Below are positions 11,949 through 24,422 of a stretch of DNA of 64,000 nucleotides, one piece after another. Made by a program: the position numbers and the translations under genes. The notes beneath the pieces were generated by a model. The model was not told the origin of the DNA and made no database searches. It worked only from the letters and a program-made list of their open reading frames with translations. The stretch is from Rhynchonema sp. JSB1_4 (lineage: Eukaryota; Nematoda; Chromadorea; Monhysterida; Xyalidae), in contig JASAMV010002877.1 in NCBI GenBank assembly GCA_030248065.1, positions 62,001-126,000 on the forward strand, read 5' to 3'. How positions within the stretch are numbered: position 1 is the stretch's first letter; each line of letters starts with the position of its first letter.

Positions 11949-12677
11949 CAGGGTTGTTTCAAAAAAAAAAAGTGGTCAATTAAAAAATTTTTTTTTTAAA
12001 AAAAAAATTTTTTTTTTTGAAACTCAGATTTTGCTTTTTTTTTTTAATAAAAAAAAGTTGCCCAAAATGGGCTGAAATGTCCAAAAATGGCCTTTTTCGA
12101 GGCAAAAAATTGACACTTTTTTTCTGTGGACGACACAATTTTTCCAAAATCGCGCCTGCGGCGCCCTGTATTGTCCCCAAATCCGCACAGGGATGCGCGG
12201 GGCTGGTCTTTTATAGTGATGTGGCACCGATAATGTACTACTACATGCTACTACACATGTATATATGCAGGTCTGGTGCAAAACCGGGCGCGCAAAGTCG
12301 ATCTGACGCGCAAGATTTGGGCTGTAATCGATATTTTGATGGTCGTATATCAGATATACGGCATTAGATGCATTAAAATACGTTGTACGGCATGCTACAA
12401 TACATCAGAGTAACATCGTTAGTGAACATCAACCTCAGACTGGTCGGAGACCATGGAATCTGCACAATACTACCGGGTGTCACCACACAAGTTCGGTCTG
12501 AGGCGAAAATTTTTCAATTTTTGAAAAATATGTTGTATCGATTTCATTTATCCTGAAACGTCGTTTGCAACACTTTTTCTAATAAAAAAATTTTTCGTCA
12601 AAAAAAAAATCAAAAAAAAAATTTTTTTTTTAAAAAAAAAAAGCTCGTTAATAAAAAAATTTTTTTTTTCAACCCTG
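11949..12677. mobile_element. hAT-like non-autonomous element, 8-bp TSD GTTTCGGG
   Basis: The element starts CAGGGTTGTTTC and ends CAACCCTG, with an exact 8-bp duplication GTTTCGGG at 11941-11948 and 12678-12685. Both ends carry long A and T homopolymer runs. The inside (12250-12560) is shared, in reverse orientation, with 45930-46312. No transposase is present. The 8-bp duplication and CAGGG/CCCTG ends are typical of hAT MITEs. Confidence 0.88.
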
Positions 12678-12685
12678 GTTTCGGG

Positions 12686-13084
12686 GGTAAATGCTAAAAA
12701 AACTGATACAGTACAAATGTATGAAAATGTTCAAATCTCAAGCCAACAGAGATAAGAACAAGAAACAAAGGAAACACGAAAGTTGTAAGTCACACGGAGC
12801 ACGAAAGCAACAAAATATGACACCCGTGTTTCTGTCCCTGTTTTGTCAACCTCCGACCTTCCCTGTAATGTCACTGTCGACCACATGCCCCTATTCTATA
12901 TATCCCAGCCACAAGTGGCGAAAAAATATGTGCCATATCCATACCATGCCAAGCCAAAATTAACTGGGGCATGCATTTTTGTTCAGCTTTCAGGCGGTTG
13001 ACCAAAAAATAATATGAAATTCAGTCCGTCAGGATTCAACGCCCTGAGTTTGGTAGATCTGCATTTTATGCCATACCTCATGTA
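12686..13084. other. Unassigned sequence
   Basis: No gene, RNA or repeat is recognisable in these 400 bp. A short open frame at 12691-12963 has no domain features. Confidence 0.4.
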
Positions 13085-13349
13085 TTGGTCGCACAATGAC
13101 TATATAAGAATTTGTCAAATTTTTTTCTTGAATCGTGAAGAGGGAAAGTGACGGGGCAATGACGTTGCGTTGCGTGATCGCACACAAAGTGTGTAGTAAA
13201 GAGAATGTTTCAGACCTGCGGCAACGTGGTTGATCTGCTAGATTATTTTTAGCTGAAAATGTTTTGTCAAAAATACAAGTAGCATAGTGATTAAGGTTGA
13301 ACCTGAAGATCAGGGTAGATGAATTCTGATTTAGTCATTGTGCGACCAA
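13085..13349. mobile_element. TA-flanked MITE (TTGGTCGCAC family), copy 3
   Basis: A 265-bp copy has ends TTGGTCGCACAATGAC and GTCATTGTGCGACCAA between TA dinucleotides. Internal sequence agrees with the other copies and there is no coding potential. Confidence 0.87.
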
Positions 13350-14461
13350 TACTATACCACGCGTTAAGCTCACCAACCTCTACTATCGTTACGGACGCAC
13401 AGTACTCGGCGTCAGCCCCAATCAGTTTCAATCGTATACTTATTTTATTGTTGCTCTTTACACTCGCGGCGTTGTTCGGTATAAAACAGCCAGTGTTATT
13501 CACATTGGAAGCGAAGCTTGCGTGACCAAATCAAGATTGATTGATTGCAGAAGCGGGTTGCTCCACAATGATACCCACCCAACAACACGGACGCATAATG
13601 CCAGCTAACAGGTGCTGCAATTTGGCTTCGGGCGTGCTTTGGGGAGTCTGGGGGTGCATTTCAGTGGCAGTAACCCAGAACACAACACGTTACACACCAC
13701 CAGGAACATTGCCAGGCCTTACCAAACAACTGTTGTTGGTACACATGTGGCTGGAGCACCTAGCGTCAGTTTTGCTCTTTGCGTTTTGCCACTGCACCAG
13801 ACACAATGTGAATCAACATTCAATAATCTGCGCGAGTTACACGTGATGTTTATTTTGGCGAAATTATTTTTTGTCTTAATATTGATAACAACTTATTTAC
13901 GAATGTACAGTAGATGCGCAAGCACTCAAATTGACTACATTTGCAACGTACGTGCATACCTGCCTCGTTCCAAGCGGCGGTAAGTTGTTTTCAAATGTAT
14001 TTTTGACAAAACCCGTCTGAAAACCGTTGTGTTTTAGAGCATTGGAACCTCGTTCGAAACATTCACCTGCGAAAACGTGCAGTGTGTTCGGTGTTGTGTT
14101 GTGTTTTGATGAAGAGAACTGATTATCTCCACCTCGTAAGAGACGAGCAGATAATAAACAAAATGTTCGTCAAAGGCCAGTTCAAAGGAACCTATGTACT
14201 TTATGTATGCATGGAAACAATCCGTCTGTGAGGCATGGCGGCGCCAGCATAATCTACAGTGTAATACATTACTTTTCCTAATCAAACTTTCTGATAATTT
14301 TTTGGGCGAACTGGCCAATACGTACAAACAGATATTTTACCACAAAATTCCTCCAAAATCTAAAAAATTTGCGCTTCGCGAGACCTTCAGTAACGCAGTT
14401 CTCTTCTTCATCCAGTCTAAGAGCGTTGGACCAAGTAAAGGGCACATTCAGGGGGCAGAAG
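13350..14461. other. Unassigned sequence
   Basis: About 1.1 kb without a supportable gene. Two overlapping open frames (13541-13846 and 13612-13983) lie in different frames of the same DNA and show no domain, signal peptide or clear splice structure. Confidence 0.4.
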
Positions 14462-15698
14462 CAGTGGTTAATAAAAAAAATTTTATTCAAACCCCATTTT
14501 TAAAAAAAAATTTTTTTTTTTAATTTAAAAAAAAATTTTTTATTCCAGCCAAAAACTGCCAGAAACGAAAAAAATGAGCGCTAAAGCAAAAAATAGTGGC
14601 ATTTTTCTTCAATAACGTGTAGTAAGTGCATATAAAGCACTCACGACACGAAAACAATACTAAACAATGGTCAATGAGTACCAACAGTAGTCAGGTACAC
14701 ACCCGTACACTTCCCCCACGTGGTGTGGGTGCCAGGGTTGGGCAAAAAAAAACGACGGCGTTTTTTCTTAAAAAAACGACGTTTTTTTTAAAAAAAACGC
14801 CTGGGTCGTTTTTCGTTTTTTTTAAACCCTGAATTTCCTTGATTTTCCCTGATTTTTCAGGGAAAGTACCCTGATTATCAAGGAAAATCAATTTTTTGTC
14901 CCATTTTTTTCAAAAAATTTTCGACCAATTTTTACTTTGTCGAGATACGTCGATATACGGAGTTTGACTTTCAGTGATGACCCCGGCCAAAGTTGGTCCC
15001 ATGATGCGGGTCTGATATGAGATCTTAACAACTCGCTAGAAAAGGGTTGAAACCCGTTTATTTTGCCTCAGAACACATAGAATTACTTCATTTAACCACG
15101 TTTTCTTCCCAACATGAGCGTTTTCCAATTTTTCTGGGGGCATATTTTGGTCATCTGGGCGTTTTAAAAAAAACGTTTTTTTTAAAAAAAACGTTTTTTT
15201 TAAAAAAAAACGATTTTTTTGAAAAAAAAACGTTTTTTGCCCAACCCTGGTGGGTGCCTTGGTGTGGCTTTGTGACACTCAAGACGGTAAATTTGGGTGA
15301 AACTACTGCCTCTTGGTACACGACCAATGCAAATATGTGACAAACAGTGTAAATATAGAGTGAATATCACACCGAATCACTGCTTTTGGGTCTGTTGCAT
15401 GGATAAATGCGCATGCCCACCCAGTCACATGTACATGTGTAATCATATGAGAGGCCATGTGAGTGTGTGCACTATGTCTAGATGCCACAAAACAACGATT
15501 ATGGCACCCAATTCACCCATGGTAGGATCGGGTGATGTTAACAGTAGCAATTTTTATGCAAAAAATAGCACTTTTAGAGCAAAAAAATAGAGAAATTTTC
15601 GAATTTTGAAATAATAAAAAAAATTTTTTTTTAACTTTTGGAACGAATTTTTTTTTTAAATTTTTTTTAATAAAAAAATTTTTTTTTAAAAACCACTG
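14462..15698. mobile_element. hAT-like element, CAGTGGTTAATA family, interrupted copy
   Basis: The left end CAGTGGTTAATAAAAA and right end AAAAACCACTG are inverted repeats. The interior matches the uninterrupted copy 16544-17232 on both sides of a younger insertion (14733-15249); without it this copy is about 710 bp. I find no matching 8-bp target duplication here, so one end may be rearranged or the flanks eroded. No coding potential. Confidence 0.75.
14733..15249. mobile_element. hAT-like foldback (CAGGGTTGGGCAAAA), TSD GTGGGTGC
   Basis: The element begins CAGGGTTGGGCAAAAAAAAA and ends TTTTTTGCCCAACCCTG, with exact 8-bp duplications GTGGGTGC at 14725-14732 and 15250-15257. It is nested in 14462-15698. 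The sister element 16544-17232 carries the unoccupied site (...GTGGTGTGGGTG...), which confirms the insertion point. A second copy is at 46542-47630. Confidence 0.92.
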
Positions 15699-16543
15699 CT
15701 CCCCTTGGACAACTTCGCCCCAGACTGAATGGGCAGTGTCTGGGATCCCTCGCCTGATACAACCCCCCCCTGTTTAGCATGGTATAGAAGGTATTCCCCC
15801 GACTTTTACCCCGGTATAGGAGCTACATATCCCCGATTTTGCCCCAAAAGTGTTACTTTTTGACCAGTGGCCATGCTTCAAATATGATCTTCAATTGACT
15901 TATTTTTTCAAAAATTGAAACTGATGCACAAAAATGTTGAACGGCGTAACGTTGGGGCTTGCTCCTCACAATGATCATCTCCAGTTGCGTCGAATATTGG
16001 AAAGTATTTTGAAAGCCGCGCTCGAGCCAATAAAGAACATGCAGGCGCGCAGGCAACGTGTCTATCAATGGACGCGGAAATGTGGCAGCGCAGACACTTC
16101 GATTGCGTTTGTGTGGAAGACGTTACCCCCGAGAAATATCGGCGGGTCCTTTCCCCCCCCCCGTGTCTGTATATTGTTTGCAAATGTGGAAACAACATTG
16201 ACATGCGTACTGTAAACGAAGGATAGTGCGATGTGGCTTGAACGCGAGGGAGCCCATGAGCTTGCTTGATCATGCGACCACTTGAACAAAAGCGCTCAAT
16301 GGAAAAATCGACAATCTATTTGAACACGAGAGCATCACCACCCATAGTTTGAATTTAGGACAAGCTAAAATGGCTAAAGTTATAGTTGCCTGTCGAACCA
16401 TCTGTCGACAAAATAAGGCACAAGGTCGAGCTTAACGGCAGTGAACGTCAAAGGGGAGGTCGACTCACTTATCACCCAAAACAAATATCCCAGAAATAAA
16501 ACAAACGAAATCAGATCCGTATCTCGGCATTAGGGGTTTGGAG
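15699..16543. other. Unassigned sequence
   Basis: About 850 bp between two copies of the CAGTGGTTAATA element. I see no gene, RNA or recognisable repeat. Confidence 0.4.
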
Positions 16544-17232
16544 CAGTGGTTAATAGAAAAACTTTTATTCAAGCCCCATTTTTAAAAAAAATTTTAATTG
16601 AAAATTTTTATTCTAGCCAAAATCTGCCCAACACGATAAAAAAATGAGAGCTCAAGTACAAAATAGGGGTATTTTTGTTACATAATGCGTTCTAAGTGCA
16701 TATAAAGCACAGGTGATGCGAAAACCATGCTATCCAATGGCCGCTAAGTACCAACCATAGTCAGGAACACACCCGTACGGTACCCGTCCACAACCCCAGG
16801 CCCAGGTGGTGTGGGTGTGATGGTATGGCTTTCTGATATTCAGGATGGGAATTTTGGGTGAAATTATTGCGTCCAGGTACACGACCAGTGCAAATATGAT
16901 GTAAGCTGTACATAGTGTGAAATTAGAGTGAATATTACTTCGAATCACTCCTTTCGGGTCTGGGGCATGGATAAATAAATGCCCATCCAGTCACATGTAC
17001 GTGTGTAGTCATATCACAGGCCCTGTGAGTGTGTGCACTATGTCCAGATGCCACAAAACAACGATCATGGCACCCAAGACACCCATGGTAGGGTCAGGTG
17101 ATGTCAATAGTAGCAGTTTTTAGACAAAAAATATCACTTTTAGAGCAAAAAATAGAGAAATTTTCGAAACCTTGAAATAATAAAAAAATTTCTTTTTAAC
17201 TTTTGGAACGAATTTTTTTAAAAAAACCACTG
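16544..17232. mobile_element. hAT-like element, CAGTGGTTAATA family, intact copy
   Basis: The element has ends CAGTGGTTAATAGAAAAA and AAAAAACCACTG and is flanked by GTTTGGAG (16536-16543) and GTTTAGAG (17233-17240), an 8-bp duplication with one mismatch. Its interior aligns to 14462-15698 minus the nested element. No protein is encoded. Confidence 0.85.
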
Positions 17233-17433
17233 GTTTAGAGGACCAATTGCGAGGGAATGGTAAATGAAAGAAACCGCAAATGATCACCGTGAAAAAGAGA
17301 CCTATGGTTCTTAAGCCATAAATAGACAACATCGCTTCCGCCATCATCCGTGCAACCAGCGTTCATGCCCGCCATTGCCCTACATTGATGTCCGGAACAC
17401 TGCATTCAGCGGACGAAAAGAGAAATGGTCCTG

Positions 17434-17745
17434 AGTAGCACACAGGTGCACAAACTGTGTGGTTGCTCAAAATAAGCAGTTATTGATTCCGATCACGGAT
17501 CGAATACGGCCAACGAAGTGGGCGAGTGACAAAAACGTGAACCCGTATAGAAATATTTCGTGTGTTTTGTCAACAAAGTTCAGTTTCGGTAATTTGGGCT
17601 TGCCCAATTATGAACGACTGGATTGGACCAAGACCAGCCGACATTTTTTGACTGCGCTCTGCAATGTACAACGAGTAGGTGCGCGATTCACGAGTTAAAA
17701 AGTGGATTATGTTTTGTGCGTTATTGGACCACCCAAGGGTCCTAT
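17434..17745. repeat. Direct repeat, left copy (possible LTR)
   Basis: About 310 bp here recurs in the same orientation at 18938-19243. Shared blocks include GCACACAGGTGCAC, AAGTTCAGTTTCGGTAA, and a run from ACGAGTTAAAAA through TGCGTTATTGGACCACCCAA. The two copies are about 1.5 kb apart and clearly diverged. They could be LTRs of a decayed retroelement, but TG...CA ends and a primer-binding site are not evident. Confidence 0.5.
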
Positions 17746-18937
17746 TGTGCGTCAGCCAACCTTGTACTTCTAGTGCCTCGCGCTTTGCTTGCGTTTAATG
17801 ATCTGGAATCTTGCGCGTTCAAAACGATTACTTAATGCGGTGTTCAGGCATATCTTTGTCAAAGACGCCTGTTCAGAGAGCGATGTCATTCATACCGTTT
17901 GAGTGCATTATTGCCGTGTGACCAGTGTCCTGTGAGATATGAATGCCGTTTTTACACAGGCCAACTCGGCAACTTCAAAATCGGGTGCTACTGTGTCTAT
18001 TCACCGCAGCAAAACTTTGAGACCATACCCTATTCATAAAGCACGTGCAAACCACAACAACGAAAGTTAGTTATTGTCATTCCTCGATAACGCCCACATT
18101 CGGCTCCGACGACATCAGGGTGGAGCTGTGCAGCTTAAAGATGGAAGGGAACGCAGCGCTGCGATGACACCATACCATTTCAAGCGCAACCGGGACACAG
18201 GGTTTGAACCGCGAATTAGATGGAACGTTTAAATTCAAATATAATGCATCCGGTGAACAAAGCTCACTACTCAATTCTCGCTTGTCAAGGATAAGACGGA
18301 ATGACCACGGCATACCGAATCAGAATCAATGCCATTTAACGAGCACTGCTTCAAAATTACATGCGCGACACACTGATGAGCTGCGAAATACCCCAGACCA
18401 TTGGCCTGGAGCCCTTCTGTTGGAATTCAGAGAAACCTTGCGTTCAGCAAGGGCTCCATCCAAATCGCCATTGATCATCACAATCAGTCATCACAGTCAA
18501 CACCAATGTTGCACCTCCTTCAGAACATGAGCGCACCATTGCCAGTACTTTGAATGCTCAACTCTGGAAGTAACGTAAGCACTATATAGTTCGGTGTCGA
18601 TGAGTACGACGTCGCAATCGAAAAAGACAGAGGGTTTGACACGAACAGCTGCTATGCGATCAGATCAAGGAAAACGATACCAGATCCAGATCGATAACAG
18701 AACCGGTGACGAGACCATGGGAACCGCAGTACACTGCGAAGAGACGATGAACGGAACTTATCATAACGTTAATAATCCAAGTCGGAAAACGAATTCAGTC
18801 AATTGCTAGCCCAAAGACATACATTGGCCTCCAAACGACTTGTGCATTTGACTCAACTCATTTGACGTATGATGACATCAATAGGTCAAGCCCGCAGCCA
18901 TCAGCCTTCATGAAATATACTGGCATTGGTAGGTAAT
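17746..18937. other. Sequence between the direct repeats, no intact gene
   Basis: About 1.2 kb lies between the two direct repeats. No intact gag or pol is visible. Part of it (about 18520-18790) weakly resembles 29755-30000 in the order of blocks such as TGCTCAAC...CATAAGCACT, suggesting another decayed dispersed repeat. Confidence 0.35.
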
Positions 18938-19243
18938 AAGCACACAGGTGCACCAGCTATGTAAGGTGCATTCGCAAAATAAGCAATTATTTATTCGGAT
19001 CACGGATATCGAATTCGGCCATGGGAACTGGGCGATTAGCAAAAGGAAAGTGAGCACTCAGGAATATTTTCATGTGTTCTGTCCGAAAAGTTCAGTTTCG
19101 GTAACCATGAACAACTAACTGGACTGGACCAAAACCAACCGATATTTTTTTAACTGTGCTACAATGTACACTAGGTACAGGACTCACGAGTTAAAAAAGT
19201 GGATTATGTTTTGTGCGTTATTGGACCACCCAAAGATATCGGT
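18938..19243. repeat. Direct repeat, right copy (possible LTR)
   Basis: The partner of 17434-17745 in the same orientation, ending in the shared GTGCGTTATTGGACCACCCAA block. It is diverged from the left copy by many substitutions and small indels. Confidence 0.5.
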
Positions 19244-19389
19244 CAACCAGCTTGACGAAAGTGCTTTGCGCGGTTCACCTGTCTCAGACTAAACCAAAAT
19301 GTTAAAAACATCTTAGCTCTGACGAACCAATTCAACTCGCATTTAAGACTATTTGCATGTTGCAAACGTGCTGATCCAACACAAAAATT

Positions 19390-19975
19390 CTCTAATTATC
19401 GCGGGAACATAACCTGTGCTTTTCAGTTCACTGCACCGAATACAAAGCTATTCAATAACATAATAAATTCGGACAGCATGCGCAAGTCGGTCACTGTATA
19501 TGGGCGCGCGCCACCAAAAAAACATTATTGGGTTGTTGAATCTGCACGTTGTTTTGAGCGCGCGTGCTGATAATAATGTTGCAGCAACACATTTGCTCGT
19601 TCATCACAGACGCTGAAAATTAGCGGTGACGAAAACGGCGGCCAAAAAACACCAGGATTATGGAAATAAATGTTTTGTCCTTTATTATGCTGCGTTCTGC
19701 AAAGCTATGCAGCATTTTTATGAAATAAATGTTGCTTCGTACCTGAACTTATTAAATGTTGCAAAGAGCTATCGTTTCAACGGGTCACCGGCAGAATTTT
19801 TGCACTGTCTTTTCACATCAAGGGGCGAAAGTTTACCCTCGCCGTAAAACATCAGGAAGCAACCAATCGAATATCCAGGTTAATAACGATCAATACAATA
19901 TCCAAACTTTGTTTTTATGCACTGCCGACAAGTTCGAACGGGTTGTTGCCGAGCCCCTTTAACAATATAAGACGA
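19390..19975. repeat. Diverged copy of the GPCR-intron palindrome
   Basis: The order of blocks matches one half and centre of the palindromic element at 54437-55516: TAACCTGTGCTTTTCAGTTC, ATTCGGACAGCATGCGCAAG, GAATCTGCACGTTGTTTTGA, CATCAGGAAGCAACCAATCG. The right part ends near GTTGTTGCCGAGCCCCTTTA, like that element's terminus. It is old and non-coding. Confidence 0.6.
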
Positions 19976-22002
19976 TGACAAATGAATTCAGGAGGGTCAG
20001 CGAACCGCCGTGAATTAATTTCATAAAGGTTTCTGCTTCCTGTTCAAGAGGGTAGCCTGCAACGCGACACAAGCGTCATTTAAGACTTAGGTCCGTGAAG
20101 TAAAAAGTTAACTGCTGTCGCCGCCCGCCTAAAATATGGAGCTGTATGTTTGGGAACATCAGGGATTAAGATTGTCAACGGAACACACTGAATGCGAGAC
20201 TTGTTCAGCAAGGCTCTACCACACGGGAAAGATCAAGGGCTGATGACCGGCATGCTCAAATGGTGTTTCCTGTTTTCAAATTCAATATGCTTACGCCCAA
20301 GTACACAATGGAGCTAAAAATATGCTAACCCGTCTATACACGCCTGAAAACGAGCCAAACGAGCGATTTAAGGTGCAGAAGAAACCACAGGATAGACGTT
20401 GCGAGATGGCACCGCCGCAGATGATACACGTCATCGAAAGATGCATGGTTAGAAACTCACTCTTGCGGCGAGTTCGTGGTTGGAGTATAGATAAGCCCGT
20501 TTTTGTGTGTTTATGACCAGACGCAAATTCAATGTTTCCGCACGCAGGAGGAACTGATAGACCCAGATAAAAAAATGTCAATGTGCCGATGTTGCAATCA
20601 GTTTTGAACTGTAAACCAAATCAATCAATAGTGCTTAGATTACGTTATTAAACCGATGCTTTTTTTATTGTGTTAAAATGTTATTATGTTATTCGGTTGT
20701 TGGCGTACACAGTCAACAAACGCCTGTGTCAACAGAAGAGCATGTGGTAATGAAAGAGCCGAACAATGCAAGTTTACCTAAAAATGGACCTCAACAACAA
20801 GCGGAACTGACAAAAAAACAAATCGGTTTTACCCTATCCTGGATTTAACACCAAGGCCACGCAACGCGCTTCACCGAACGAACTGTATGCTCTTCACTGT
20901 AATTGCTACATACGTCGCTTAACGTAGTGAAATAATGGTTGCCGAACCACAAACATTTGTCGTGTTCCCCTACAAAATCTGCTTCTGCTTAATATGCATT
21001 GATACGTACACATATACCTCTTTGTCTGATTAACGCTGTGTTTCACAGTTTGACCATTGCTGACGGGCTTCTTGGAACGCCATTACAACACGTTTGCCAA
21101 AGCATCATCAAATATTTTTTCATTAGTTGAAAAAGAACTTGCTTGATTCTGTTTAAAAATCTTCATCTTGTGAATGTATGCATTTATGTATCCGTAACTA
21201 ATATAAGCATAAAAATTAAAAAACTGAGCAAAATCGTCCCTTGACCTGCGCTCAGTTCCAGATCTGTCCCTATTTTTTTAGCATATCAACTCTGCAATAC
21301 ACAGCCTTTTAACATAAAACAGCCAGTTCTGATCTTTACCTTTTTTATCAGTTCTCCACATTCTTGCTCTTCGAACAGAGAATTTAGTGCCCTAACTCGA
21401 ACGTAAATTGGGCGGGATTTCTCAGGATCAGAAGCAACATTATGTTTTAAACGGGGCAGAAATATTCTATACGTATCGGAAACCTTTTATTTTTTCTGCC
21501 ACTCCCCGAACCAAACCAGGCCAATTTCAAAAGTTTGATCTGGCACCGATTCTGCTCAAGGGAAACCTTTTTTTACCAATCAGTAAAAGTAAAAGTAACC
21601 GCCCTGCAGGTCTGGGCAAGTCCCAATCAAGTAGAACAAAAGCGGTTTGTGGTTTGTGTGATTTCCGAAAACCCAAACGTCGATACTTGGCATGCACAAT
21701 TAAACCGTTATAATCTGCGCCGACTGTCACCGCAGCTGTCCCCAAAGGGTCGCGATTGGTAAGTGTCGTAGGTAAGGAACGCAAGTTCGCGACCATGGTG
21801 GGGATTCGAGATTGGAGAAAAGTTCAGTCTCGAGATCAGCTAATAATCGGGATCAGTGCCGTCTTGTATTAATGCATTCTTAATCTGGTACAGAAACCGG
21901 AGATTTTGTGGCTATTTTTCAAATTTTATTTTTGGGACAGCTGAAAATCCTCGATCTTGAGTCATAATAGGCAAGCTGATAAGAAAACTAAACAATTCTC
22001 GG
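19976..22002. other. Unassigned 2-kb region
   Basis: No gene is supportable. One open frame ending at 21762 (about 21580-21762, plus) reads like a short hydrophilic C-terminal exon and follows a possible acceptor TTTTTACCAATCAG, but nothing upstream connects to it. Confidence 0.4.
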
Positions 22003-22690
22003 CAGGGTTGGAGCAGTTTTTTAAACAAAATTTTTTTATTTAAGATTTTCTTAAAAAGAACTCGATTTGATGAAAATTTACCTAAATTGCTGCGAAAACG
22101 TGGAAAAATAACGCGGCAATTGACAAGTCGCTTATGAAGGGTGTTTTCGTGATATCGGTACGATCCAACAGTCCGACTTTGTTGTGGGGCGTTGACTGTC
22201 GTTCTGTGGGTCTGGGCGGGGTACGAGATACAACAGTTTGTGGTCGAAGAGAAAGCACACCCCCCATCGAACCGCTGATTGGCTCGTGCGCGCGCAACAG
22301 CCAATCAGCGCGCGAGAAAATGTTGCGTGTATCGCAACGAGACAAAGTATAAAGTGGCCTTAAGAGTTACACCCATAAACACACAGAATTCAGGTAATAA
22401 GCTGCAGAAACAATTGTCGGGCCACCCAATCGCTTTTTTCCGATTGACTTCGAGCTACCCGATTGTGTGTGATGTGGAAGTACTAAATGGGAACATGCAT
22501 ACTGCGTCTCATGTATCGAAGGTACAATAGCATCATCTAGTGCATCTTAGATACCAAGCGCACGCCCCATAAATGATTTTAAGACGAATGTCGGCCCTTG
22601 GCAAAAAGTGACAAAAAAAACAACCCCCAAAAGGACCATTTTTTACGTTTTAGACCATTTTCCTCTACCAAACTGCGCAACAAAACACAG
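22003..22690. mobile_element. hAT-like element (CAGGGTTG), copy without clear right end
   Basis: It begins CAGGGTTGGAGCAGTTTTTTAA and shares blocks with the complete copy 32032-32637: CTTATGAAGGGTGTTTNCGT, CGATCCAACAGTC, ACAACAGTTTGTGGTCGAA, and the block near ACCCCCAAAAGGACCATTTT. The right inverted terminus is not found, so the end coordinate is approximate and the copy appears truncated. Confidence 0.6.
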
Positions 22691-23744
22691 GCTGTTGCCT
22701 CAACAACAACATGGACAAGCTGCATGAATCAACAAGATTGTAATGGACAACCGGAAGGAGTTTTTTCTGAATATACATCCCAAATAAGCCCTCAATGTGG
22801 GCTTTTATGTATGTAGTGCTGTGCCATTCTCTTCTTTTCACAGGCGCTTTGTTCAGCCAGAAGCAGCGTGTGTTTCTGTTGACAGATTGATTGTGCCGAA
22901 AGAGCTGGTGTTCCTCAATGAAGTGCATACTGTAGGTTGCAGTGTGCTGCTATGTAGCAACACGTATTCTGTTTTTGGCTTATGTTGCTCACTGCAGTGA
23001 GTAGGTGGTACATTCGTATTGGGGTGGAACACGGAACACAATACAACGTGCCACACTGACAACTGTCATGATTTGAGAATTATTATAGTATATGTATAAG
23101 TTTAGTGCATAATCCGTTATAGTGAAGTATACCTTCCTGCCACGTGGTGAATAGTATACCAAATCCAGTTTGTACCCAAGTATATGTATATGTACTTACA
23201 CAGCCCCAGTGTAACACGATGTGCCTACATCTTGTGCACCCAGTTGGCTCCACCGATGGCCTTCTGCTACGCTGGCTTACACCAGCACCCATAAGCTTAT
23301 TTAGCTTGCCTTACGCTTTATGTGTGTATTTGTGGTGGCCGTAAGCAACCCAGAAGTGTGGTGTAAACATTGCTATTGCTACTTTGTAGACATTGTGCTT
23401 TTTAGCTGGTAATTTGGAAGCGCAAAAGCGCCATTGTTAAGTGCATGTATAGTGTTTCCTTTTTATGCAAGTCAAGCAAGTTCCATGTTATACTATCAGT
23501 TTGGGTTAGATTTCAGAAAAAAATGAAAGAGATTAAGAATGTGTCTTGTTATCCAAGCACATACTCGAGACATGGTAATGTTTATTCATGCAGCCGACAA
23601 AGCTCAAGCGAGCATGTGAACATTGTTGTTGTTAGATTACAGAACTTTCACGTTTTTCCAGCTCCTTTATGAATTTAATCTGCCTCATAGAGTTAGTTAC
23701 CGCCCGCGCGTTTCCTTCAAGAACAGGAACTATCAATTGCAGCA
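22691..23744. other. Unassigned sequence
   Basis: About 1 kb with no supportable gene or repeat. Short open frames here overlap on both strands and look like chance. Confidence 0.4.
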
Positions 23745-24422
23745 ATATGACACATTGCCTGTAATCCGTAGGTCTCCGCGCAAAATAAGGATCGGCTCAA
23801 TTTTTTAAATATTGGCACAAAAGTGAAGCTATTGAAGTGTAGTAACGATTACAAGCTTAGTTTGCGTATCAGCTTATGTTCTACCGACCCAGCATTTCCA
23901 TTTTTTCAGTACACCGCCCACTACACTAAATTCTAATTTTCTTTCCCGTGTAGATCTCAGCGTTGTATTTGGACTCAAAATCGACAATTTTCAGTCACTA
24001 CATATATGCATACTTTTTGATCTTCAACCCCTAAGGCCGACGAACCGTTCCCGACATAGTCGCTACGAGGGCAAATAGTTTTGTTAAGCCCTCGCGACTA
24101 AAATAATTATACAATAATTTTAATGTGGTTAAGTGTAGAAGCGTTTGGTACATTTAAAACCGTCGAGAAATCTTTTAGCCCGCAGTCTACCAAGCCAAGC
24201 AGACATTCTCTTGCCCACCCCAACATTCGACGCGCTCTCACGTGAGAGACAGGCAGGCAGGCAGGCGTGTACGCTCCTCTTTTTCCTTTTTAAACTTCCT
24301 TGGCTTTGGTACTCATGTAATTTTGAGACGCAATTTACATAGCTTTGATTTACTAATCGTGTATTTCTGTCAAACCGAGAACCAAATAAAAGTTGATCCC
24401 TTCCCTACATACACACTCTGAT
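23745..24422. repeat. Left arm of a 4-kb long-inverted-repeat structure
   Basis: About 680 bp that recurs as the reverse complement at 27014-27757. Shared landmarks are ATGACACATTGCCTGTAAT, TATTGGCACAAAAGTGAAGC, ACATTTAAAACCGTCGAGAA, CTCACGTGAGAGACAGGCAG and TGATCCCTTCCCTACATACA. The arms differ by many substitutions and indels, so the structure is not recent. It may be a foldback element or a long-TIR DNA transposon remnant. Confidence 0.75.

Noticed and set aside
17434..19243. An intact LTR retrotransposon
   Set aside because: The direct repeats are diverged, TG...CA ends and a primer-binding site are not evident, and no gag-pol protein lies between them.
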